Shown: positions 34,160 to 47,393, counted from the first letter of the stretch. The stretch: DNA of 64,000 bases from Dromaius novaehollandiae (GCF_036370855.1 NC_088101.1:6517501-6581500), one strand, 5' to 3'. Made by a program: numbers and translations. The notes: generated by a model not told the origin, from the letters alone.

Positions 34160-34889
34160 GTATGTTGTCTGCCTCGTGTTGCTTTGACTTTTTAGACATG
34201 ATAGAAGTCAAATAGGACTGCTTCAGAGACTGCCTAAAACTATTTTATCTGTCAAGGAGATTCCCCAACTGCCTTCTACTATAGGGTGTGTGCAGAAACT
34301 GAGTGGTGTGTAAAACTAGCCCTTACCAGCCCCCCAGGAGACTCCTGAGCTTAGGACAGTGTGTTTCAACATGACTGCTTTGTGAGCTCTTGTGAGCACA
34401 GTCCAAATCTCTCCTGAATGTAGTGGGGCCAGGAGGGACTTGTGGGAGGAGCAGGGGGTTAAGAGTGTTGCCCTTCTGGTGACAGCTGGAACAGAGGCTC
34501 AAAAGGAGAGCAAGGGCAGTTTGGGTGGTTTGAGAAGGGATGAATTATTTCCAGAGCTGCTGAGAATGAGTAGCCCTCTTGGGAGGGGGGAGTATTGGCA
34601 GGCAAGGCCCTATTTAAATCCTTTAGTACTGCTGAACTGTGTCTTAAAATCCTGTACAAGGTAAAGCCCTCGGGTAATAAGCAGAGAAATTGTCAGGCAT
34701 GACACTAACCCTTGAGCATGGGGCTTCCCAAAGAGGCTCAGACCAGCAGTTGGTATTGCTCCAACAGTGTTAGGGAAGGTTAGGTTTGCTGCCCACCACA
34801 GCAGGGTCTGACCCTAGGTTCCTGCTGGGAAGTGTGGAGCCAAATCCAAGTGAATGAAATGAATTTTAATGGCATGTGTGCAGTAATTG
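34160..34889. other. Unrecognised DNA before provirus, unit A
   Basis: A 90-codon plus frame (34,392-34,664) overlaps a minus frame of 66 codons. Neither is recognised. A CTATTTAAAT word near 34,609 resembles a TATA box but has no context. Confidence 0.4.
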
Positions 34890-35487
34890 CAGCTTGAGCT
34901 GGGTGCCTCTGGAAGGGGACCCTAAGGAAAGGAATCCCTGGGCAATTGTAGCCTTTGAATCCAAGGTCTCCACCCCTCATGTGGTAGTTGGGACCACTAG
35001 TAATATTCAGCTCTGGGGTCTCCTGTTCCTTATTGGGTCTCATTGTTGTCCCTGGGCAGGCTGTTTCTTTCCTCATCTTTACTGGTGTGGTTTCTGCTGA
35101 GGGATGTGCCTTTGTTCCTTGTTGGGTCCCTCTGTCTCTCAAGGTCCTGAGGAGGAGGAGGTGGTTGCAGACCACAACTCTCCCTGCCCCAGCAGGGAGA
35201 GGAGGCTTTGAAATAAGGCCTGTGCTGGCCATCAGGACCTTGAGAAACAGAGTTGTGACATCCTCCCTTCTGGAGTGTGAGACACAGGGATACAGACTGC
35301 TTGTGATGTCCTTGTCCTTCCAGCTGGAGCTGGCCCTGGGGCCTCTTTTCCTGAGCTGGATGCAAGTCCCTCCTGTTCTCTGAGTGTGGCCTAAGGCTTC
35401 AGCAAATTGAACTACTCATGCCAAGTGTTTATAGAAGTTGTGCTGGGCAGCTACCTCTAGACAGTTTCAGTTCAATGTTCTTTAGCA
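34890..35487 (-). mobile_element. Proviral 3' LTR, unit A
   Basis: Minus-strand LTR ending at CA 35,486-35,487 against the polypurine tract. Its U5-side end is taken from homology with the 31,431 fragment and is approximate. Bases 35,211-35,247 are the reverse complement of 22,788-22,824, while flanking sequence on both sides is collinear: a local 37-bp inversion. Confidence 0.8.
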
Positions 35488-35499
35488 GTCCTCCCTTTG
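35488..35499 (-). other. Polypurine tract of provirus, unit A
   Basis: Same purine tract as at 23,065, adjoining the LTR. Confidence 0.7.
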
Positions 35500-35518
35500 T
35501 TTTTATTAAGCATCCCTG

Positions 35519-35902
35519 CTAACACTTGAAACAGTCCTCAGTCTTCTGAGGCAGACTGTCACTTTCCATAATTTCATGTATAATATGGTTGTAAGTGATA
35601 GGCATGACACAGCTGAACTTAACTACTACTGGGTGCAGCAGGTGATTATAAATCCCTGTTGTGCTTGGTGACCATCCTAGGAGTGTTTCCCACCCATGAT
35701 GGTCTCCATCCTTCCTTATCCTTTCTAAGACATGGTATCTCTTCTGTATCATGAGTGGTGAGAGTTCTTGTCCATTGTTTTGGATGCCTTCTAGCAGTTG
35801 ATGCAGGTCATCATGTTGTAGTAGCTTTTTCACCAGTGTAAGATGTATTCCAGTGGGGGTAGGTAGTAAATTCTGAGTCAATGTATAATTAGATGGTAAC
35901 AA
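35519..35902 (-). pseudogene. Endogenous retroviral env (TM) remnant, unit A
   Basis: Sister of 23,096-23,479. The 127-codon predicted protein is identical, lacks an ATG, and is a fragment of the transmembrane Env region only. Confidence 0.55.
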
Positions 35903-36036
35903 CTGTTAAGATCTAACAGGAGCTGAATGATTGAAGTTGCATCCCATAATTTTGGTCCAGTTATGAACACAAATATTTGAGTCACTACTTGTATTTGCAG
36001 CAATGGTGTCTATGAATATAAGACTGCCAAGGGTTC

Positions 36037-36291
36037 TCATACATGCCCGTCTCTTTCCAGTGTATGCAAGTACAGTTCAACTTGAACAGCCAAGTAAGAA
36101 CACAGCATGGCAGTATATGGCCTGTCCCACTTAGGTTCTGACTTGGATTTTTGTAGAAATGTTTTACCTAAAGCTTCATCCCCAGGCTGTCTGTCATGTG
36201 CCTGAATGTCAGATGGTACTGGCTGAAACCAGGGAGCCTGATTTTGTGAAGCCTTAAGCTGCTCCTGTAAAGCTAGTACATGTTGTGTCAC
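36037..36291 (-). pseudogene. Endogenous retroviral integrase C-terminal remnant, unit A
   Basis: Sister of 23,614-23,868, with an identical 84-codon predicted protein. It is cut from its catalytic core by the unit boundary at 36,481. Confidence 0.7.
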
Positions 36292-36454
36292 TTGTTCATC
36301 TCTAACAGGCTGGTCTTAGCAGGGGTGTAAGGCCCTGGTATGGCTCAATGTCTCCCAAAGGGAATTTCTGCTGGTGTTGCCCCTCTGGGTTGTCATGGGG
36401 CATTTCAAACATCCCATAGAGCTAAGTTCAATGCCTCTGGCCATTTTAGAGCTC

Positions 36455-36481
36455 TGTGTGTGTGTGTGTGTGTGCATATTC
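36455..36481 (+). repeat. GT microsatellite and unit A/B boundary
   Basis: Ten TG steps, then CATATTC. The next base begins unit B with the C-rich block. Confidence 0.9.
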
Positions 36482-37087
36482 CCCCCATCATGCTTGGGGA
36501 TGGAGGCTAAGTCCTGCATTTCTGGTGCTCCCAGACAGGCCCCGGGGGCTCGTTTGGGGGCTCCAAAATGGAGGCTCATCCTGCAAGTCCGGGGCTCAAG
36601 CCCAGGCTGCTGGGACTGGTCTCAGAGCTCACAAAGGGGGCTAGGTCCTGGGTTTGGGTGCTGGAGAGCAGGTTCAGGGGGCTGTATTGGGCCTTCGGCT
36701 CCTGCACCCCTCGGGCCCCTTCCGCCCCTCCGCCCCACGGCCCCCTCCACCCCTCCGGCCCCCTCCACCCCTCCGCCACATGGCCCCTCCGCCCTCCGCA
36801 CCCCGCCCTCTGCCCCTTCTTCCCTCCGCACTCCGCCCCTCCGCCGCTACGCATTCTGCCCCTCCGCCCCTCTGCCCTCCGCCCCTCTGCCCTCCGCCCC
36901 TCGGCCCCTCCGCCCCTCGGCCCTCCAACCTTCCGCCCTCCGCCCTTCTTTCCTTCTGCCCTTCCACGCTCCGCCCCTCCGCCCTCCTGCCCCTCCACCC
37001 GTTCCACCGTTTCCGCCCTTCCGCCCCTCCAGCCTTCTGCCTCTTCCCCCCGCTCCGCCCCTTCCACCCTGCTGCCTCATCCGCCCC
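36482..37087. repeat. C-rich block, unit B
   Basis: Sister of 24,065-24,670, with small substitutions (CACC for CGCC words) and indels. Same opposite polarity relative to the following minisatellite. Confidence 0.7.
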
Positions 37088-38420
37088 GGAAGGGCCACGG
37101 CCACGGTGAAGCGGTGGAAAAAAGAGCCATGGCCACGGCCGGCCGGCGGGCCGAAGGAAGGGCCACGGCCAGGGCCCGCATGCCGAAGGAAGGAAGGAAG
37201 GGCGGGCCACAGCCAGGGCGGGCGGGCAGAAGGAAGGAAGGAAGGGCGGGCCGCGGGCGGGCGGGCGGGCGGAAGGAAGGAAGGAAGGGCAGGCCACGGC
37301 CAGGGCGGGCCACAGCCAGGGCAAGCGGAAGGAAGGGCGGGCGGGCGGGCAGAAGGGCGGGCAGGCGGGCGGGCCGGCCACGGCCAGGGCAGGCCAGCCA
37401 CGGCCAGGGCGGAAGAGCGGGCCGCGGGCGGAAGGGCGGGCGGGCCACGGCCAGGGCGGAAGGGCGGGCCAAAGGAAGGGCGCAAGGGCGGGCGGGCGCG
37501 AGGAAGGGCGCAAGGGCGGGCGGGCGCGAGGAAGGGCGCAAGGGCAGGCGGGCGGAAGGAAGGGCGGGCGGAAGGAAGGAAGGAAGGAAGGGCGGGCGGA
37601 AGGAAGGAAGGGCGGGCGGGCGGAAGGGCGGAAGGAAGGGCGGGCGGGCGGAAGGGCGGGCGGGCGGAAGGAAGGAAGGGCGGGCGGGCGGAAGGGCGGG
37701 CGGAAGGGCGGGCGGGCGGAAGGGTGGGCGGGAGGAAGGAAGGAAGGGCGGGCGGGCGGGCCACGGCCAGGGCCGGCGGGCGGAAGGAAGGGCGGGCGGG
37801 CCACGGCCAGGGCCGGCGGGCGGAAGGAAGGGCGGGCCATGGCCAGGGCGGGCAGAAGGAAGGAAGGAAGGGTGGGCCACGGCCAGGGCAGGCGGGCAGA
37901 AGGAAGGAAGGGCCATGGCCAGGGCGGGCGGGCATAAGGGCCACCACCAGGGCAGACGGAAGGGCGGGCGGAAGGGCCACCACCAGGGCGGGCGGAAGGG
38001 CGGGCGGGTGGGCGGAAGGGCCACGACCAGGGTGGGCGGGCAGAAGGGCCACGACCACTGTGGGCGGGCAGAAGGGCCACAACCAGGGCAGGCAGAAGGG
38101 CGGGCAGGCGGAAGGGCAGGCGGGCAGAAGCGCCACAGCCAGGGCGGGCGGGCAAGCAGAAGGAAGGGCGGGCGGGCCACCGCCCAGGCAGGCAGAAGGA
38201 AGGGCGGGCGGGCGGGCGACCACCAGGGCAGGTGGAAGGAAGGGCAGGCAGGCGGGCCACCGCCCGGGCGGGCGGACGGAAGGGCGGGCAGGCCACCGCC
38301 CAGGCAGGCGGAAGGAAGGGCGGGCAGGCCACCGCCACTGCCAGGGCAGGCAGGCAGAAGGAAGGGCCGCAGCCAGGGCAGGCAGGCGGAATGAAGGAAG
38401 GGCCACAGCCAGGGCCGGAA
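37088..38420 (+). repeat. Degenerate minisatellite, unit B
   Basis: Sister of 24,671-25,950. The 28-bp repeat has about three units (37,478-37,555). It is followed by a 200-bp patch of GGGCGGGCGG and GGAAGG words (37,556-37,760) that is far shorter in unit A. Confidence 0.9.
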
Positions 38421-41412
38421 GTTACACAATCCAGGCAGGGTCACAGCAAAGAACCTGTCATGACACACACAGAATTTTATGTGATTTACTACACTCAATT
38501 TGTGCTGCAGGAGTATTCACCTCTCACACATGCCTCCTCCAACACTGACAGCACATGCTGACATACTGCCTTCAATATAAGGCACAGAGACTGCAGCTGT
38601 GCTAGCAACTAGAGCAGGAAGTACTGTCCAGCCAGCATTTTATCTTCCTCCAGTTTTTTCCCTTTTGTCTCTAGTACCTACTGTCCTGGTATAATTGTCA
38701 TCACCCTCCCCCCCACTCCACTGCAGCTTGTTGGAAGTTATGCTGATACATAGAAGAGGTATACATTTCACAGCCTCATAAAACTATTTCACAAGCATGA
38801 CACAAGCCCTTATCAAACCAAGGCTGCCCCCGGGTTAGCAGTCACCATTCCTTTTAATGGCACTGTAATGCAGCTTGTCTTGTTCTCCTTAGTGTTTCAT
38901 GTTTCTTCACTTGCTGGGAAGAAGGTTTCTTTAACCAGCTTGCCTTGATGCTATTTATCCAGAGAACTGATGCCCTGCTGCTGCCACCAACACAGCCTTG
39001 CTTCAGCCCTTGGGAAGTCGAGGCACACCACATTCTGACAGGAAGGTGACACAAGCTGACAGCCTGAGGACAAGACACAGGGAACAGCAGGTTCTGCAAC
39101 AACTGCACTCTCATTCAGCCAGTGCAGAGCCTGCAGAGATGCTCCCCTTGTCAAGGGCCCCATCTCCTTGTCAAGGACTGCTCCCTGTCCCCCCAGCTAG
39201 GCACAGACTTGCCAGGCTGATGCTCTGGCAGCTGTCAGAGCCCTTAGCAGGCTAACCAGCCCTCTCTGCTGCTCCTGCTAGTGGGAAGCCTGCAGAAGAA
39301 ACACCCTCTCTTGGTGAGGTGACCCTCACCCATGTTGTGACTTGGGGCCTTAGGCCCATGGAGCCAGCTCTGACTCCAGGCACTCTCTCTCCCCACTTCT
39401 CCTTGAAAAAGCATCAGGCAATACACTCATTCCCTCCCCCTCTCCCCCCACCTTCTCTTTTCTTCTACCTGGGCACTTCCAGTTGAGTGCTTGGCCTCAA
39501 GCCAGGGCAAGTCTCTCACCAATTCAACAAGGCCCAAACAGCACCCCTGATTTTCAGCTAAGTTTTTGAGTATGGAATAGCAATAACCCAATCCCACCAA
39601 GAGTGCCTCTACTACAGAGTTACTATGACACACAGGACAGCATTCAGATCTAGGACACCCCCACTGACACCACTTTCCCTTCTCACCATAGTCTAATTCC
39701 AACAGATGCTTCTTCCCCTGGACAACAGCATGAAGTCACCACGGCTTTAAGTTGTTTTTAAAGCAGTTACACACCTAAAGGTACTACAGAAAGAGACAGG
39801 ATAATCCTCGACAGAAAAAGACAAGCTAACAGTCCTTTCCCAAGCCAGAGCCCTCTAGGAAGGGAGCATTTCAACACCAGAAAGAGGACCAGAATGGGAG
39901 CAGTCAGTCTGCCTCATCTTAGGAAGCCAGGGAGCAGTAAAAGCAAGAACTCAATTCTGTCCTCCAGAGCAAGGCCAGAGCTGGAGACAAGACAGAGTAG
40001 CTGGGAGCATTAGGTCTCATGCTTATGTTAGGTCTGTCCCTACGCCAAGCAGGACTCGTGGATGGTTAACTTCACTAGGCCTGTACATAACACTAGCCCT
40101 GCTCTGAGCTGCAGCCCTTAGCTTCCCTGCTACAGCAACCCCAGTGCTCCCTTGCATGTCCACACAGGTAACTGGTTTCTGTCCCCCTCCCCACCCCCTT
40201 TGTGGCTGCGTAACTCCATACATCCACATGTCACATTAAATGGAAGGGGAGGACAGAGGCCAGGATTCCCTCATCAGCAAGGACACAGCCTGCACACATC
40301 CACCCACCAGCTCACAGCTCCAGTGCTACCCGGCTGCAAAATTAAAGCAGGCCTCCCTTTGTGAGGACAGCAGTGAGACAGGAAACCATATATTCCACAC
40401 CATTAACCCTCAAGTACACTTCCCTCTAACCAAGCTCCAGACTACCAAGCCTCTACAACCTGCAACAGTTGGGTTTCAGCTATTTCAGCTTAACACTGGA
40501 TACACTGAACTATTTAGCAGCTTAACACCCTTGTCACATTTAACTTTCACACCCAGAGATTAGCCTGAGAGTGCAGCCACTTTATAGGTCAAACCCTCCC
40601 ACAGTGGAGTCTAGCTTTTTCTTAAAAAGAAAAACCTTCACCCCCCTGAGACTCTTTCAAAACCATTTGTGGTTTTTTATATTGGTCTCTTCAGGGCAAG
40701 CATCTGAAGAGAAGCAGTGTCTGAAGACCCTGTCACACAACACTAAGACCTCCCAGTCACTGCTAGAACTCCTCCCCAGCACACCTCACTGTATCCCCCA
40801 GCTCTTGCAGGTGCACCTCACTGGGACATGCCAGGTGAGGGTAACCACCTCACCCCCCCTCCCCAAGACCCCTTCACAGCTGGGACACTGAGTGGGTGGC
40901 ATGCCCACTGCTAGTTACTGCTTGTAAAGCATTTCCATGTGACTACACTAATCCCAACACAAGCTTTGAGCTCACCACAAGAAAACCCTCTGTGTCATCA
41001 GACAGAATCCACAAGGAAATCCTGACTATCAACTAGTCAAGCATCTTGTAGTTCAGCAAGACAGGAACTCACAATGAGGCAGGAGTTGAACAGTGCTGAC
41101 CCCTCCAAAAGGCAAGCCTGCCAAGAGCCATGCTTTGCACTTTCAGCTACTTCCAGAGAAGCAAGACTCTGCACACTGGGCAGCACAGGGTGTCCTATCA
41201 TTTTACCCTTGATGTGGTAGCTGGCCCCCTTCTGTGTCCTGGGGGCATAAGCCATGTCTTTAGCTAGGGCAGCAGCAGCTCAGGCTTTTGAAGCCCAGAG
41301 ACTGCAGCAGAGCTCTCCTGCAGCTGCTTCTCTCTTCTCAGCTGCAGCACTCCACATGCCTTTGGAGAGCTCCAGAGAGAAACAAGAGCATCCAAAGGTG
41401 TTACAAGACAAC
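38421..41412. other. Unrecognised single-unit DNA, unit B
   Basis: Sister of 25,951-28,944. Nothing recognised. Confidence 0.6.
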
Positions 41413-42036
41413 CCTGAGAAGCTCAGAAAGAATGTTTGAAGTAGGTACATCTGGATAACTTCTATCTTAGATAGAAGTTGCTTAGCATGAGTAGCTAAAT
41501 TTGCTGAAGCCTTAGGCCGCGCTCCTAGTTCGGTAAGAAAGGGCCTCAGAGCTGGTGCAGGCTGGAAAGATGAGGGAGTTACAAGCAGTCTGCATTCCTG
41601 TGCCCCACTCTCCGAAAGGGAGGATGTCAAGGCTGAGAAATAAGGCCTGTTTGGGTGCCAGGACCTTGGGAAGCAAAGCCTCCTCTCACTGTTGAAAACA
41701 GTGCTGATTAAGGGGTCTGGATTATGTCCTCTTCCTCAGGACCTTGGGAGATAACACCTACTGACCTAGCTGGGGCAGTGTTAATTGATCAGGACCTTGA
41801 GAAGCAGGGGTGGGACCCAGGGAATGAAGAAATCACTAACCAATCACTGTAAAAGGGAAAGTCACAAATCTGGCAATTTGTGTGTATAAATGCTACTTGA
41901 AAAGTTGGGGTGTGTGTGCTTGATTTGTGGGAAACCACTGAGCACCCAGGCTCACGCAACTCTGAAATAAACAAATGTCTCTCCTGAGTGTGTAATTATT
42001 GGCTTATTGCACACCGGGCAACAAATCCGCTTTTCA
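41413..42036 (+). mobile_element. Solo LTR, plus strand, unit B
   Basis: Sister of 28,945-29,567 with the CCAAT, TATAAAT and AATAAA elements intact. A G-rich run in front of the TATA-downstream region is changed (GGGGTGTGTGTG in place of a longer G run). Confidence 0.75.
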
Positions 42037-43033
42037 GACAACAAAGGGAGCTGGAAAGAGAGGAGACACTCATTTCTCCTCAAAACATAGCACTGCCAAG
42101 CATCTGCCAAACATGGCTGTGAAGCTATCTGACCAAACTTGGGAGGTCTTTGAACACTTTGTGTTTTGTCTCTCATTCTTCTCTGCTAGGCTTGATTACA
42201 ACAACACTGCTTAACTTAAGCTTGAAGCATGAAGATTTCTTGAGAAGACCTGCCTTAAGTACTGGGACATTTGGAAAAACACTCTCACCTCCATCTCAGA
42301 AGGCACAGGCATAGTCAAGGAAGGACTCTGACCCAATTCTGTCATAGGAACTGGGTTTTGTGGTCAGAAAACAATGCTTTTGAAGAACTCCCTCCTGAGC
42401 TGGTCATCTAAGCATCTTTCACAGCCTCCCCACCTTCTTCCCCCCTCCCCCCAGCATAAAATAGCCTTTCCTGCAAGATAAGGAGAGGCAATAAACAAAC
42501 TGCATGAAAGAGGAATTCAAGCCCTTTCAGCTGCAGAGATTCTACATCTGACCAGCTCCTTTGATTTCACACTTTTTGCTTTCCAAGAAATGAGACTGGG
42601 AGTTTTCAAGCTTCTCCTGGTGGGGCACTCTTCCCATTTAAAGAGAGCAGCCCAAGAAGCATCCTACCAGAAGCTGAAGGGCACAGCTTTTCAACAGGGA
42701 CTCCTCAGGAGATCAGAAGTATTAGCCCCTCAAATCACAGAGTAACTCCTAGCAAGGAGCACTCAACCCTAGTTACATACTTACCTCCTAAGGAACAGGA
42801 AACACAGCAGGACTCCAGGAACAAACACAAGCTTACAAGCCTGGGTGATCCAAACACACACAGACACACAGTCAGCCTTTGCACACCTACAGCCCTACAA
42901 TGCCAGGGCACCACAGCAACTTTAAGAGTCACCTCACACAGAGCTCCACACAGCATAAAACAGAGACAAACAACTAAACAGACCATGCACAAGCACCACC
43001 CTAGAGACCCAGCCCCCAAAACACACTCACCCT
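42037..43033. other. Unrecognised DNA, unit B
   Basis: Sister of 29,568-30,565. Nothing recognised. Confidence 0.5.
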
Positions 43034-43056
43034 GCACGCACGCACGCGCGCACACA

Positions 43057-43097
<41 letters not shown>

Positions 43098-43127
43098 ACT
43101 CACTCACTCACTCACTCACTCACTCTC
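43034..43127 (+). repeat. Compound CACG/TC/ACTC microsatellite, unit B
   Basis: Shorter CACG part with GCGCGC, about sixteen TC steps and about eight ACTC steps. Confidence 0.9.
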
Positions 43128-43905
43128 CCTCCAGGGCACCCAACAGGAACAAGGGGCCCCTCACCAAGCTTAAATGCAGCCCTCTGGCCAATGGGTAGAG
43201 GACAGGTGGGTGGAAGCCCCAGCTGATTCTGGTCAGGGAAGCCACAGCTGAGCCTGGTCAGGGCAATTAAGGCCTCCTGCTGCACCAAGGGCCCTAGTGC
43301 CATAGCAAGAAAGCTCTTCCATGTGAAAAGTGACAGTCCCTTGGAACACCTCACATGGAAGCAAAGCTTAACCAGGACAATTTTGTTAGGTGGGTATATC
43401 ATACCCACATATATACATGTCACCTGCCCCCAAAGGCCTTTGATACGATGGTAGTGAAAGCCTTCTTTGAATACCTGCTAGCGTTTGATGTCGAGAACCT
43501 TCCCAACACTTCCAAGAAGCTGTACCTGCCTAGATGTGCAGCGCGAGCATACAGGAATCCTTCTCCTGCAGGTGTCATGTATCTTGCTATCTGTGGCTCA
43601 AGCATTCCCAGCACCAGAGGTGGTGCCTCTGCATTTCACATCCCTCACAGGTTTTTCTTTCCTGAGAGTTTGTCCAGGCTTTTTTGGAGCCCATGTGAAC
43701 TGTTCACATCCAGCCAGAAATTCCAGCGCCTATTTATGCATTATGTGAAGAAACATCTCTTGCATGCTTTGGGCCTGGCCCTCGCTAGCACTGCTTAGGG
43801 GCTTTTTTTAGTCCCTACAACGCAAGAAGCAGAAAACAAACATTCCCCAGTCATTTTCCTCTCTTGCAGAATCTTTTGGTGTTTCCTCAGCAAACTACGT
43901 AAAAC
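43128..43905. other. Unrecognised DNA, unit B
   Basis: Sister of 30,653-31,430, including the same 147-codon plus frame at 43,355-43,798. No gene called. Confidence 0.4.
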
Positions 43906-44330
43906 TCCAGCACCAGCTGGAGCTGGGTGCTGCTGAAGAGGGACCCTGAACAAAGAAATCCCTTGGGCAATTGTAACTCTTCAGTCTAAGTTCTCCACCC
44001 TTGTGTGGTAGTTGGGACCACCAGCAATACTCAGGTGTGGGGTCTTCCCGTTCTTCCTTGGGTCCCATTGGTGTCCCTAGGCAGGCTGTCTCTTCCCTTC
44101 TCTTTGCTGCTGTGACTTGTGCTGAGGGATGTGCCTTTGTTCCTTGTTGGGTCCTGCCCTTGTCTCCCAAGGTCCCGAGGAGGAAGAGGTGGTAATTCCA
44201 GACCACAGGAACTACCCCTGCCCCAGCAGGGACAGGAGGCTTTGTTTCTCAAGGTCCTGATGGCCAGCACAGGCCTTATTTCAAAGTCCTGACATCCTCC
44301 CTTTCAGAGTGTGAGGCATGGGAATGCATG
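43906..44330 (-). mobile_element. LTR fragment, minus strand, unit B
   Basis: Sister of 31,431-31,855, with the same non-inverted central segment. Confidence 0.75.
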
Positions 44331-45569
44331 TCAGAGCCTTCTAGTGCTGTGGCTTCTGACTCCCTTCAGGATTATTTGGGAAGAGATGCTTGGTGTGTGT
44401 TAAACTCTCTTAAAGCAAGGCTTCATTTAATGCCCCGTGCTGCTGGTGCCCACAACACAGTTGTGTCCTTGTTGGGAATTGCTTCTGAGTCCCTCGGAGT
44501 GAGAGGGGAAATGGAGCGGGACTGTGTCAGAGCAGCAAGTGGGAGCTGGAACTGGCACATGGCCTTCTTGCTCTGTAAGAGAAAACAGTCCTTTGAAGTT
44601 CCAGTTGTTGTCAAAACTGGAATGCAGGCACTGAAGGAGAGGAGTAAACAGTGGCCTGGAAGAGACCATCCAGGCTCTTCCCGAATGAGCAGTAGTTGGG
44701 GGTAGTTGCATTAGGATGTGCTATCTCTTTTAGCCTTATGTTGATTTAAAAGAGAGCAAGTCTAAGCAAATGCTTCTCAGCCAACAAGTGTCAACTAACA
44801 ACAAAGCAGGAAAAGCCTCAGGCAGTGAAGAGCTCTTCTCCCATGCACAAGGTGTTTCCTGGGTTTTTTGGTCAGCAAACTGAATTGATTCAGGCCCTGG
44901 AGTGGAAACCCAATGTGATGGGAACCCAGGTCTTGGCTCCAAGTCAAGGCAGGTGGTGAGGAAGGCCTTGGGAGTCAGGGTGCCCTGGGTCTGCTCCTGG
45001 GAGCTCCTCACAGCTGTAGCACAAGCAGATGCTGCCTCCAATTCTCCTGCCATGGAGGGGCTGGGGTGGGCAGGAAGGCAAGGAGGGGAGCCCTTGGCAT
45101 GAGCCCTCAGAGTTGTCCCAGTGGGACCTGGTGCTTCTTGACTGCCCCAAAGCAGCAGGTCTGATCTGGTGCTGATTAACCAATTAAAACTGCCTGAATT
45201 TCCCTAACTGAAGGAGGGAAGGAAATGAGTGTGACCTCCCCCCCAACACCCCTTCCCATGATAATGGAGGAGGGACTGCTGTTTGTGCTCTGCCAGGGTG
45301 TGGATTTTCTCCCCTTCCTGGTTTTTGACAGCTGGTTTTGATGCTTTTTCTTCCCTGTTTTGGGGACAGTGCTTCTTGAGACAGGGGGCTCCTTCCCAGA
45401 AGCTGCTGGTGGGGTTGCTGTTTTCCAGTGTCTCTAAGTGGGTGCTTGGAGCTTCTCAGCACTGTCCCCTCCCTGGGCACCTGTTGGTGTTACTCCCTCT
45501 TTTGCCCTAGGGGCCCTTTGCCTCAAGGCTGCCTTTCTCCTTCCAGGAGCTTCTGGAAGCTTCTGGGGC
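44331..45569. other. Unrecognised DNA, unit B
   Basis: Sister of 31,856-33,079. It carries an extra copy of CTGGTGGGGTTG-type sequence near 45,405. Nothing recognised. Confidence 0.5.
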
Positions 45570-45918
45570 TGCCTGTGGGGCGGGGCTGCAGCTGATTGGT
45601 GGAGGGGTGGGGCTGGTGTGAGCTGGTGGGGGGGCTGTTGTGGGGGAGGGGGGAGTGACAGGAGCTGCCTCAGGGAGTGGGGGGGGGGGGGCTTCCCCCA
45701 GGCTGCGGGGGGGGGCTGGGTGCCTCTTGCAGGGGGTGGCTGCCCCGGGCCGTGGGAGCCCTGCTGTGCTGGAGGCAGTGGGTGGCTGGGGAGGAGGAGG
45801 TGGGGCTGTGCAGCACCAGGGGGGAGGAGCTGGGGACACCAGCCCCTTTGCAGAGCTCTGCTGAGGTCAGTGCCTGAGCCCGGGGGCAGGGCAGGAGGGA
45901 CAGCTGGGGACAAGGCTG
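45570..45918 (+). promoter_or_regulatory. GC-box/CCAAT promoter-like stretch, unit B
   Basis: GC box at 45,577-45,586, inverted CCAAT at 45,595-45,599 and the same donor at 45,918. Poly-G runs differ slightly in length from unit A. Confidence 0.35.
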
Positions 45919-46555
45919 GTGAGAGGCCTGAGCTGGGGAGGCTGTGAGCTCCTGCCTCCCGGCAGCTGCAGCAGGGCTGCTTGTGCCTGCTGACCCGAGG
46001 GTCTGGGCAGGGCCCTGTGCCCAGTAGCTGAATGGGGCAACAAGCCCTGGTAGGACAGTTGGGAAAGCAGCTGGCTCTGGAAGGGGCTCGTGCAGCTTTT
46101 GCATTTGGATGTGTGATGTGCTGAGGGGGAGCAGCAGGTGACAGTGCCTGGGGGCTCCTTTCAGCAGGCAGCAGTCCCCTGTCTTCCTGCCAGACATGCT
46201 GTCATGGCACAGGCATTGCTTGTTGGGGGCTTTTTCCTGGGCCCCGTGCTCTTTGGAGAGCCCTTTTTAGTCTTTCTCATGAGAGGTTGTGAAGCTTGAT
46301 GGGCCTGAGATGTTAGTGGCTTGTCAGAGGAGCCATCCAGTGAGGTGAGTTGCTGCATGCTTTGAGTTTCCAGTCTCTGCCTAGTCCATTGACATGGGTG
46401 TTGATCACCCCAATGGGCTTAAATAAGCCCCTCTGAGCAAGCTTGCTTGGAGGTACAACAGTGTAGTGATTGCCCCTGTGTTTCAGTATGTGGCATGCCA
46501 AGTCCTGTAGCTAATCACGGGGTACAATTGGGTTGACTCTGCTTTTCCCCTGCAG

Positions 46556-46663
46556 GTCTTAGAAGAGTGCTGTGTCTCATGAACATGGCAAGATGGGGTC
46601 TGCTCCCAAGGCAGACATAACTGGGATCCGAAGGCTGCCATCAAAAGCTGAAAAATGTACCTG
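46556..46663 (+). CDS. Candidate first coding exon, unknown gene, unit B
   Basis: Identical to 34,052-34,159, with the ATG at 46,593 and the same acceptor and donor. The interval 45,919-46,555 would be its intron and holds nothing else recognised. Confidence 0.3.
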
Positions 46664-47393
46664 GTATGTTGTCTGCCTCGTGTTGCTTTGACTTTTTAGA
46701 CATGATAGAAGTCAAATAGGACTGCTTCAGAGACTGCCTAAAACTATTTTATCTGTCAAGGAGATTCCCCAACTGCCTTCTACTATAGGGTGTGTGCAGA
46801 AACTGAGTGGTGTGTAAAACTAGCCCTTACCAGCCCCCCAGGAGACTCCTGAGCTTAGGACAGTGTGTTTCAACATGACTGCTTTGTGAGCTCTTGTGAG
46901 CACAGTCCAAATCTCTCCTGAATGTAGTGGGGCCAGGAGGGACTTGTGGGAGGAGCAGGGAGTTAAGAGTGTTGCCCTTCTGGTGACAGCTGGAACAGAG
47001 GCTCAAAAGGAGAGCAAGGGCAGTTTGGGTGGTTTGAGAAGGGATGAATTATTTCCAGAGCTGCTGAGAATGAGTAGCCCTCTTGGGAGGGGGGAGTATT
47101 GGCAGGCAAGGCCCTATTTAAATCCTTTAGTACTGCTGAACTGTGTCTTAAAATCCTGTACAAGGTAAAGCCCTCGGGTAATAAGCAGAGAAATTGTCAG
47201 GCATGACACTAACCCTTGAGCATGGGGCTTCCCAAAGAGGCTCAGACCAGCAGTTGGTATTGCTCCAACAGTGTTAGGGAAGGTTAGGTTTGCTGCCCAC
47301 CACAGCAGGGTCTGACCCTAGGTTCCTGCTGGGAAGTGTGGAGCCAAATCCAAGTGAATGAAATGAATTTTAATGGCATGTGTGCAGTAATTG
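46664..47393. other. Unrecognised DNA before provirus, unit B
   Basis: Sister of 34,160-34,889. Nothing recognised. Confidence 0.4.

Larger units (their letters stand above)
24065..36481 (+). repeat. Tandem segmental duplication, unit A (12.4 kb)
   Basis: First complete head-to-tail unit. It starts just after the GT tract and ends at the next one. The base-by-base layout is the same as in units B and C apart from microsatellite lengths, minisatellite copy number, scattered substitutions and a few indels. Examples that separate A from B and C: about 14 bp missing near 32,934; about 15 bp missing near 33,938; a CCACTCC in place of CCCCTCC near 28,630; TTAACTGATC in place of TTAATTGATC near 29,313. 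Confidence 0.95.

Noticed and set aside
34605..34616. CTATTTAAAT as a TATA promoter
   Set aside because: No other promoter element or open frame of note follows it.
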